From assembly GCA_002422865.1 (NCBI GenBank), contig DITN01000081.1, positions 1 to 25,285 on the forward strand: a stretch of DNA of 25,285 bases, given 5' to 3'. Below are positions 17,485-24,800 of this stretch, in pieces; the stretch's first letter is position 1; each line of letters starts with the position of its first letter. The position numbers and the translations under genes were made by a program. The DNA comes from Bacteroidetes bacterium UBA6183 (lineage in GTDB: Bacteria > Bacteroidota > Bacteroidia > UKL13-3). The notes beneath the pieces were generated by a model. It did no database searches. It was not told the DNA's origin and saw only the letters and a program-made list of their open reading frames with translations.

Positions 17485-18288
17485 ATGCTCGAAAATATAC
17501 TTGTATCAGTCGTTATACCCATGTACAACGCTCAAAATGATATTTTGAGGTGTTTAACATCAATTCTTAATCAAACTTATAAAAATCTGGAGGTAATTGT
17601 TGTAAACGATGGCTCAATAGATAACGCTGAATTGCTCGTTAATGAATTCATCAACAAACATCCCGAGTTAAAAATAGCCCTGATTAACAAACCAAATGGA
17701 GGTGTTTCATCAGCACGAAATGCCGGTTTAAAATTAGCAAAGGGTGATTTTATTGCTTTGTTGGATTCAGATGATGATTGGTATCCAAATAAAATAGAAA
17801 CCCAACTTAGTTTTTTTAAACAAGACCCAACAATTGATTTTTTGGCTTGTAATCCAATCAAGGAAAGGATTAACGGGTTTATGTTTAAAAAATTCAGAAT
17901 GCTCAATCATATTAAGGTGAATGACTTAATTTATAAAAATTATTTCCAACCATCAACTGTAATTTTTAAGAGAGAGATAGTGGAGCATATTGGATTGTTT
18001 GACGAGAACCAGCGTTATGCCGAAGAAGGAAATTATTTTATGCGTGTGGCTAATCAATACAAATGTGTTTTGGTAAACCATAAACTAATAGGTTATGGCT
18101 CTGGCAAGGCCGGCTTTGGTCACTCGGGTTTATCGGGTAACATTGTTGAAATGGAAAAAGGAGAATTAAAAAACCTGTTTTTTGCCCATAAAAGTGGTTT
18201 TATCAATGTATTTCAGTTATTATTGGCACTGTTGTTTTCATTGTTTAAGTATAGCATCAGGGTAATAAGAGTAAAAATTTTAAAATGA
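17485..18288 (+). CDS. Family 2 glycosyltransferase
   Basis: A 267-residue GT-A enzyme. Seen: LVSVVIPMYNAQNDILRCL at the N-terminus, VVNDGSIDNAE near 39-48, NKPNGGVSSARNAGLKLAKGD near 71-91, the metal-binding DSDDDW (94-99), and a later acceptor-side motif YAEEGNYFMRV near 179-189. The C-terminus is hydrophobic and basic (FQLLLALLFSLFKYSIRVIRV) and may sit on the membrane next to the lipid-linked acceptor. It starts 7 bases after the previous stop and overlaps the next gene as ATGA. The donor sugar is not known. Confidence 0.9.
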   Translation: MLENILVSVVIPMYNAQNDILRCLTSILNQTYKNLEVIVVNDGSIDNAELLVNEFINKHPELKIALINKPNGGVSSARNAGLKLAKGDFIALLDSDDDWYPNKIETQLSFFKQDPTIDFLACNPIKERINGFMFKKFRMLNHIKVNDLIYKNYFQPSTVIFKREIVEHIGLFDENQRYAEEGNYFMRVANQYKCVLVNHKLIGYGSGKAGFGHSGLSGNIVEMEKGELKNLFFAHKSGFINVFQLLLALLFSLFKYSIRVIRVKILK

Positions 18289-18884
18289 AAAGTTTCATCA
18301 GCAGATATGGAATAATGGGCTCTTTTAGGGTGTTGTGTTATCTGCTGTACACTAAATTATTTTTTCCGGGAGCACGTTTGGTGCGTTTACCCATTGATGT
18401 GAGGAATAAGAAAAGTATAAATTTCGGAAAAGGCTTAACCACAGGTGTTGGTTGTCGCTTAGAAGCTTACCCGGTTGATACATCAAAAGTTTGCCTCACA
18501 ATTGGTAACCATGTAGAGATGAATGATTATGTTCACATCACTGCTATGGAACGCGTAAGTATTGGTAATGATGTACTTTTGGCAAGTAAAATTTACATTT
18601 CAGATTGTTCGCATGGAAGTTACTCAGGTAACGAGTTTGATGATTCACCTCTTACTGCACCTAATAGCAGGAAAATGATGACCAAACCGGTAACCATTGA
18701 AGATCATGTTTGGATTGGCGAGTTTGTAAGTGTTTTGCCTGGGGCTCACATCGGTAAAGGTGCAATTATCGGAACAATGTCTGTAGTAACAGGCCATATA
18801 CCAGAATATACAATTGCAGTTGGAGCTCCTGCAAAAGTGATAAAAAAGTTTAATTTCGAAACCCAAAGGTGGGATCGCGTGTAA
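18285..18884 (+). CDS. Hexapeptide-repeat O-acetyltransferase (WbbJ/WcaF-like)
   Basis: A 199-residue left-handed beta-helix acyltransferase, likely trimeric and using acetyl-CoA to O-acetylate a sugar of the repeat unit. Hexapeptide turns are visible as ITIGN-type repeats (LTIGNHVEMNDYVHI, VSIGNDVLLASKIYI) and in VTIEDHVWIGEFVSVLPGAHIGKGAIIG. The likely catalytic His is H110 in DCSHGSY. The C-terminal AVGAPAKVIKKF motif is standard for this family. The N-terminal 35 residues (YGIMGSFRVLCYLLYTKLFF) are hydrophobic and may touch the membrane. The start overlaps the GT2 stop as ATGA. Acyl group and target sugar are inference. Confidence 0.88.
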   Translation: MKSFISRYGIMGSFRVLCYLLYTKLFFPGARLVRLPIDVRNKKSINFGKGLTTGVGCRLEAYPVDTSKVCLTIGNHVEMNDYVHITAMERVSIGNDVLLASKIYISDCSHGSYSGNEFDDSPLTAPNSRKMMTKPVTIEDHVWIGEFVSVLPGAHIGKGAIIGTMSVVTGHIPEYTIAVGAPAKVIKKFNFETQRWDRV

Positions 18885-18898
18885 CGCCATTAAAATTT

Positions 18899-20029
18899 AT
18901 GAGTAAAATATTAATAACCGGAGGGGCCGGTTTTATAGGATCTAATTTAAGTTTAGCGCTTTTAAACAAGGGCCACGAGGTAGTTGTTTTAGATACCTTA
19001 TCGCCACAAATTCATGGTGAGCAACCTGAACAGTCGGTTTTGTTCGGGGCAATAAAAAATAAAGTAAAGTTTATTAAAGGCTCTGTTACCGATAATGCAA
19101 AATTACAAGAAGCAATTGATGGTGTTGATGAAATTGTACACTACGCAGCCGAAACCGGCACAGGCCAATCCATGTACGAAATCCAACGTTATGTTGATGT
19201 AAATATTGGTGGCACTGCTAGGTTATTAGACATATTGGTAAATCAAAAACACCAAGTAAAAAAGGTAGTTGTTGCATCATCTCGTTCTATTTATGGCGAA
19301 GGCAAATACCGCTCTGCTAAATATGGAATTGTATACCCCGGCCACAGAAACGACAACGATTTACAACAAAGAAAATTTGAGGTTAGTTATTTAGATGACC
19401 ACAATTTGGAGTTACTCGCAACCAGCGAGGATGCTAAAATACATCCATCATCTGTTTATGGTATAACCAAACAAAACCAAGAGCAAATGATTATGACTGT
19501 TTGCCCAACAATAGGTATTGCACCGGTGGCATTCAGGTATCAAAACGTTTATGGTCCTGGGCAATCATTAAGCAACCCATACACCGGTATACTTTCTATT
19601 TTTTCAACCCAAATAAGAAACAACAAGCCTATAAATATTTTTGAGGATGGCTTGGAGAGTAGGGATTTTGTGTTTATTGATGATGTAGTAAACGCAACAG
19701 TTTTAGGTATTGAGTTGGATGCAGCCAATGGCGAAGTATTTAACGTGGGTAGCGGAGTGGCCACAACTGTATCTACTGTAGCACAAACATTAATTAACAA
19801 GCTTGGTCAAAGTGTTGATGTAAACGTAACCGGTAACTATCGTCTCGGAGATATCAGACATAATTTTGCCGATTTAACGCACATAAAAAGTAAGATAGGT
19901 TTTAACCCTCAATTTAACTTTGAAAGTGGGATTGAAGCATTTGCTAATTGGGTTATACAACAAGAAATTAAAGCAAGCAACTACGAGCAGTCAATTAATG
20001 AAATGAAGGCTCGAGGACTATACAAATAA
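18899..20029 (+). CDS. NAD-dependent epimerase, dTDP-L-rhamnose 4-epimerase-like
   Basis: A 376-residue extended short-chain dehydrogenase. Seen: the NAD-binding GGAGFIG (G8, G11, G14), LDTLSPQIHG near 32-41, a TGTGQSMYEIQRY segment near 86-98, VVASSRSIYGEG (S127/S128) and the catalytic YxxxK (Y187, K191). The L-D-x-L-x-P-Q-x-HG and GxGQSMYEI features resemble dTDP-L-rhamnose 4-epimerase (which makes dTDP-6-deoxy-L-talose), but a related epimerase or dehydratase is possible. I chose ATG 18899 because it puts the Rossmann strand at the start. The longer frame from GTG 18869 adds ten unconserved residues and overlaps the acetyltransferase. The gene follows that one after 14 bases and overlaps the next by one base (TAATG). 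Confidence 0.85.
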   Translation: MSKILITGGAGFIGSNLSLALLNKGHEVVVLDTLSPQIHGEQPEQSVLFGAIKNKVKFIKGSVTDNAKLQEAIDGVDEIVHYAAETGTGQSMYEIQRYVDVNIGGTARLLDILVNQKHQVKKVVVASSRSIYGEGKYRSAKYGIVYPGHRNDNDLQQRKFEVSYLDDHNLELLATSEDAKIHPSSVYGITKQNQEQMIMTVCPTIGIAPVAFRYQNVYGPGQSLSNPYTGILSIFSTQIRNNKPINIFEDGLESRDFVFIDDVVNATVLGIELDAANGEVFNVGSGVATTVSTVAQTLINKLGQSVDVNVTGNYRLGDIRHNFADLTHIKSKIGFNPQFNFESGIEAFANWVIQQEIKASNYEQSINEMKARGLYK

Positions 20030-21045
20030 TGACAAACAAGCCACTTGCAGGTAAACGAATATTGTTTTTTGCACCTAAATTTTTTGGGTACGAAGTGGCT
20101 ATTGCCAATAAGTTGAAAGAGTTAGGAGCTGATGTGATGCACTTTGATGAGCGGCCTAAAAATAATTTTTTAACTAAATCGCTTATCCGAATAGATAGAA
20201 ATATCATTAAGCGCACCATCACCCAATATTACAAAAACATACTTAGCCAAACTCAACAACAACAGTTTGATTTTGTATTTGTAGTTAACTTAGAAGCTAT
20301 GACTCCCGAAATAGTGGAGTTGTTAAGAAAACAGCAACCACAAGCTAGGTTTATACTATACATGTGGGACTCTATCAAAAATAAAAAGCCTGCACAACTT
20401 GCATTTAAGTTGTTTGATTGGTGTTATTCGTTTGATAAAAATGATGCAAGCACATTACCTAATGTAAACTTTAGACCATTGTTTTTTATTGATGAGTTTG
20501 ATAGCAAAAGGTGGAGTAATAAAACCCAATTGGTTTACGATTTGTGTTTTATTGGAACCGTACACAGCGATAGGTATAACTTAGTTAAAAGCGTTAATAA
20601 ACAGGCGGATAGTCTTGGGCTTAAAACTTATTTCTACTTGTACTTTCACAACAAAATATTATTCTTTTATAAGAAACTGCGCGACATTAAGTTTTACAAC
20701 GCACGAGTTAGTGAGTTTGAATTTAATCCCATTTCGGCAGTTGATTTAGCGCAAAAGATAAAAGAATCGGGGGCTGTTTTAGATGTGCAGCATCCTAATC
20801 AAACCGGGTTAACCATGCGTACACTAGAAATGTTGGGTGCATCAAAAAAACTGGTAACTACCAACACCCATATTGTTGAGTATGATTTTTTCAATCCACA
20901 AAATATTGCTGTAATTGATAGGCAAAACCCTATAATTAGCGAATCTTTTTTTAAAACAGGATTTGTTGAAATGGATGAAAAAATCAGAGAAAAATATGCG
21001 TTACGTGGTTGGTTGTTAGAAATATTTAAAAGTAAACTAGATTGA
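20029..21045 (+). CDS. Polysaccharide-locus protein of unknown function, putative glycosyltransferase
   Basis: A 338-residue soluble protein. It starts with a nucleotide-fold-like strand (GKRILFFAPKFFGYEVAIANKLKELGADV), followed by FDFVFVVNLEAMTPEIVELL and ARFILYMWDSIKN near 105-117. The C-terminal half holds QTGLTMRTLEMLGASKKLVTTN near 259-280 and YDFFNPQNIAVIDRQNP, a pattern I associate with uncharacterised proteins of LPS and capsule loci, distantly like CgeB-type or GT-B transferases. The T-x-R-x-x-E-x-L-G stretch could bind a nucleotide sugar. Activity is not established. It starts in a one-base overlap with the epimerase gene and ends in a four-base overlap with the next one, so it belongs to the operon. 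Confidence 0.7.
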   Translation: MTNKPLAGKRILFFAPKFFGYEVAIANKLKELGADVMHFDERPKNNFLTKSLIRIDRNIIKRTITQYYKNILSQTQQQQFDFVFVVNLEAMTPEIVELLRKQQPQARFILYMWDSIKNKKPAQLAFKLFDWCYSFDKNDASTLPNVNFRPLFFIDEFDSKRWSNKTQLVYDLCFIGTVHSDRYNLVKSVNKQADSLGLKTYFYLYFHNKILFFYKKLRDIKFYNARVSEFEFNPISAVDLAQKIKESGAVLDVQHPNQTGLTMRTLEMLGASKKLVTTNTHIVEYDFFNPQNIAVIDRQNPIISESFFKTGFVEMDEKIREKYALRGWLLEIFKSKLD

Positions 21046-21788
21046 AATTTACCATCATTACAGTTGTATTAGACAATATGGCCTTTATTCAAGATGCCAT
21101 TGAAAGTGTGGTGTGTCAAAAAAACACCAACATCCAATACATTGTTATTGACGGTGGTTCTAATGATGGAAGTTTAGAGATCATCAAGTCTTTTGGTGAT
21201 AAAATATCAATTGTAGTAAGCGAGCCTGACGAGGGTATATATGATGCCATGAATAAGGGTTTGGCGCTTGCCACAGGTGATGTAATTGGTTTTTTAAATG
21301 CCGATGATTTTTATGCCCATAACCACGTTATACAACATGTAGCTGAGCGTTTTAGTGCCGAAAAATGTGATGCCTTGTATGCCGATTTAGACTATGTAAG
21401 CCGAGTAGATAAAAATAAAATTGTTCGTAAATGGCGTTCAGGTGTTTATGATAAAAAACGTTTTGTAAAAGGTTGGATGCCACCTCATCCAACATTTTTT
21501 GTACGTAAGTATATTTATCAAAAATTAGGGGGCTTTAATAAACAATTGCATATGGCTGCCGATTACGAATTGATGTTGCGTTTTTGTTATTTTAAAAACA
21601 TTAAAGTGGCCTATTTGCCTGAAGTTATTATAAAAATGCGCCTAGGCGGACAAAGCAATAGAAGTTTAAAAAACAGAATTAAAGCTAACATACAAGACCG
21701 CAACGCATGGGTAATGAATGGGGTTATACCCAAATGGTACACCCTGTTGCTCAAACCTATTTCTAAAATAAATCAATACTTTTTGTAA
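21042..21788 (+). CDS. Family 2 glycosyltransferase (TTG start)
   Basis: A 248-residue GT-A enzyme. Seen: FTIITVVLDNMAFIQDAI at the N-terminus, VIDGGSNDGS (D37), EPDEGIYDAMNKGLALATGD near 64-83, the metal-binding NADDFY (D88, D89), and PPHPTFFVRK with a later AADYELMLRF motif, the last two typical of WcaE-like members. The start is taken as TTG at 21042, overlapping the previous TGA as TTGA. The first in-frame ATG would remove the first beta strand of the fold, so TTG is better supported. It is the last gene of the polysaccharide operon, with no convincing terminator after it. The donor sugar is unknown. Confidence 0.88.
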   Translation: MKFTIITVVLDNMAFIQDAIESVVCQKNTNIQYIVIDGGSNDGSLEIIKSFGDKISIVVSEPDEGIYDAMNKGLALATGDVIGFLNADDFYAHNHVIQHVAERFSAEKCDALYADLDYVSRVDKNKIVRKWRSGVYDKKRFVKGWMPPHPTFFVRKYIYQKLGGFNKQLHMAADYELMLRFCYFKNIKVAYLPEVIIKMRLGGQSNRSLKNRIKANIQDRNAWVMNGVIPKWYTLLLKPISKINQYFL

Positions 21789-21874
21789 CCGATTTTTTAC
21801 TGCCATGTTTAGGCTATTATGTGTAAATTAGCCGCATTATACTATTTGTAAGTAAAAAGTCGTTTAGCACACAT
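21789..21874 (+). promoter_or_regulatory. Short intergenic region before the C25 protease gene
   Basis: This 86-base AT-rich gap separates the polysaccharide operon from the protease gene. TA-N3-TTTG at 21840-21848 is one base too long for the usual TAnnTTTG element and has no well-placed TTG upstream, so it is only a weak promoter candidate. GGCTA (21812-21816) can pair with TAGCC (21829-21833), but no T run follows, so it is not a convincing terminator. Read-through from the operon is possible. Confidence 0.35.
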
Positions 21875-24800
21875 ATGCCTTTTAAAATATTTCGTTTAGC
21901 GGCCCTAATGCCAATATTGTTTCTGGCTCATCTAGCTTCTGCCCAACAATACGGTTTCGAATGGATTAAAACATACCAACCCTACTACAAATTTCTGGTA
22001 GGCAAAACAGCCACCTACCGCATTGGTGCAACTACTCTGCAAAATGCAGGTATAAACGTTGCCGGTATCAATCCTAAACGTATTCAGCTTTTTTACCAAG
22101 GGCGCGAAGTGCCTGTTTATATAGCGGGTGAAGGTGATAATGTATTTAACAACAACGATTTTATTGAATTTGTAGGGTTTAAAAACAATGGAAATATTGA
22201 TGAAGAATTATATGACAACAATACTTGGCAACCCAATAAGTTTAATGGGTTGTTCACTGATACATCTGCATACTTCTTAACTATTTTACCTGATACCACA
22301 GTACAAGTTCCTCTGCGCTTTGTGCAGGAAAATGACTACAATTTTTCAGGGCTTCAACCCGAAATATATTTTAACGATACGTTAGTTATTGCTCCAACAG
22401 AGGAATATTTGGATGGGCCAGATATACAAAACGCTAGTGAGAAATACGTAAGTTCTGAATACCAAGACGGAGAAGGTTGGGCAAGTGAACGAATAGGGTG
22501 GTTTAATCCGCGAACCTTTGTTTTAAATACCCCGGCCTTTTATGCATCAGGGCCTACACCAACAATTGAGTTAAAAGTTGTTGGTGGGTCAAATGCCCAA
22601 GTTGTGGGTCAATATAATCACCATGTTCAAATTGGTTTAAGCACCGATAACAGCTCTTTTAACACCATAGTTGACCACACATATGTGGGCTATGGTGTTG
22701 CAAAGTTTAATCCTACAATATCTGCATCAAACATTGGTAGCAACACTTATTTAAAGGTGAGTACAATCAACGATTTATCTGTGGCGTCTGATTTTAACTG
22801 TTTATCGTATGCTTTTTTAACATACCCGCGTACTTATAATTTAGCCAATGGTAATCAAAAGTTGTTTGAAGTTACACATCAACGTGGAGGTGTAAAATCA
22901 TATATTCAAATGACAAATGTGGGTATCAATTCGGGCAATGCCTGTGTTTATGATTTAACAGCCAACAAACGTATTCGTACATTATTAAATAGTGGGATAT
23001 CAGAGTTTGTGGTGAATAATGATGGTAATCCTCACACCATTTGGTTATTCGACAGTACCCAAGCTATCAATATCAATCAATTAAAAGCAATACAATTCCC
23101 ACAAATAAATCCAGCCTCAAATTACGAGTACCTGATTGTTAGTCACCCCATACTTGAACCCGCAGCTACAAATTACAAAGATTACAGATCGCAAAAATAC
23201 AATACACTGAAAGTATACAGCGAGCAACTTTACGATTATTATTTCTATGGCAATCAACATCCATTAGCCATCAGAAGATTTATCAAGCATTTGGTTAATG
23301 AACAGGGCGTAACGCCAAATTATTTGTTGTTAGCGGGTAGGGGATATCAAAACGATAAGGCCCGTTTTTACAGCATATCCTCGCAAAATCCGATTGAATA
23401 TTATAATAAAAATTTGGTGCCTGGTATTGGTGTTCCGGGTGCAGATGCGCTATATAGTTTTAAAATTAAAGGCGATGGGTTTTATGCCGAGGTGCCTACC
23501 GGGCGAGTATCTGCATCAAATAATCAGGAGTTACAGAATTATTTAAACAAAGTTATAGCTTACGAAACAAATCCGGATAGTATACAACCTTGGCGTAAAA
23601 AGGTATTGCATGTAAGTGGTGGTTCCAAAGAAAGTGAACAAACTTATTTTAGGGCGATATTAAACTACAATGCAGGTGTAATAAAAGGCGAAAATTTAGG
23701 AGCAAGAGTTTCTGTTTATGGTAAATCAACCAATACTCCTACCCAGGATGATTTGAAAGAAAGAATTGTTGCAGAACAAAATGCGGGTGTAAATATGGTT
23801 TCTTTTTTGGGTCATGCCTCATTAACCATACTTGACGTGGATATGGGGAATGTTGATGATTTGAATAATACCAATAAGTATCCGTTTTATTACTTCAGTG
23901 GTTGTAATGTTGGTAATGCAACAGAGGTTGATCCACAAACGGGAGGCGGAATTAATGCTAAAAACTATATATGTACAGCTAATAAAGGAGCTATTGGTTG
24001 GCTTGCACATTCTAATTTTACTTTCGATGGTTATTTACCACCATTAGTAAACAACTTTTATGCGCAGTATACCCAAGTAAACTATGGTGCTACCGTTGGT
24101 AAAAAAATGTATGAAGTAACCAAAATGCTGTCAAATAATAACGCAACAACCAAATCACACAACATACAGTGGGTTTTGCAGGGCGACCCTGCAGTTACCA
24201 TATACAGCCCTTCAGCACCTGATTACACCATAAATAACAGTGATGTATTTGTGCAAAACACTAGCTTATCGATTCAAGACGAGTTTATTGATTTAGGTTT
24301 CATGGTAAACAATAACGCAAAAACGTCACTCGATTCATTTTCGGTAAGTGTAAGTAGACGCTTGCCTAATAACCAATTAATAACCTATCCAAGCATTCGT
24401 TGTGGCCGGGTATTTAATAAAGATACGTTTTATTTAAGGGTTGAAACACTAGGAGAGTTAGCACTAGGTAATAATATTTTCGAGTTTAGGGTTGATGCCA
24501 ATAATGAAGTTCAGGAATTGTTTGAAAACAACAATACTTCTACGGTTACCTTATTTATTCCCGGTAACGGTTGTACCATTTTGTATCCTCCTGTAGATGG
24601 TGTTGTTGGTAGCGATACCGTTTGGCTAACGGTTCAAAACAACAATGTAGCCAATACTCAAAATGAGTTTCTTATTGAGGTAGATTTAGTACCTGATTTT
24701 ACATCACCACAAAAAATTAACAGTGGAGTTGTAAGGGCAGGGTCGTTTTTACAATGGCCATTTAAACATGGAGCAACAGATACCACAACATACCATTGGA

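Larger units (their letters stand above)
8287..21788 (+). other. Polysaccharide biosynthesis operon, 12 co-directional genes
   Basis: Twelve plus-strand genes follow without a gap above 14 bases. Gaps are 8, 9, 7 and 14 bases; overlaps are 14, 4, 14, 4, 4, 1 and 4 bases. The overlaps imply translational coupling. No terminator-like hairpin with a T run is seen inside. The content (Wza-like, Wzz-like, Wzx, Wzy-like, glycosyltransferases, acetyltransferase, epimerase) defines a Wzx/Wzy-dependent O-antigen or exopolysaccharide locus. The Wza-like gene favours an exported polymer; the WzxE-like flippase would also fit an O-antigen. Confidence 0.85.

Noticed and set aside
18869..18898. Upstream GTG start for the epimerase, adding ten residues
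   Set aside because: The added residues lie before the Rossmann strand, do not resemble the family, and would overlap the acetyltransferase by 16 bases; ATG 18899 is better.
21812..21833. GGCTA/TAGCC hairpin after the last operon gene as a terminator
   Set aside because: Only five base pairs with a 12-base loop and no T run after it.
21840..21848. TA-N3-TTTG as a promoter of the C25 protease gene
   Set aside because: The spacing inside the element is one base too long and no TTG lies at the right distance upstream; kept only as a weak possibility in the intergenic entry.
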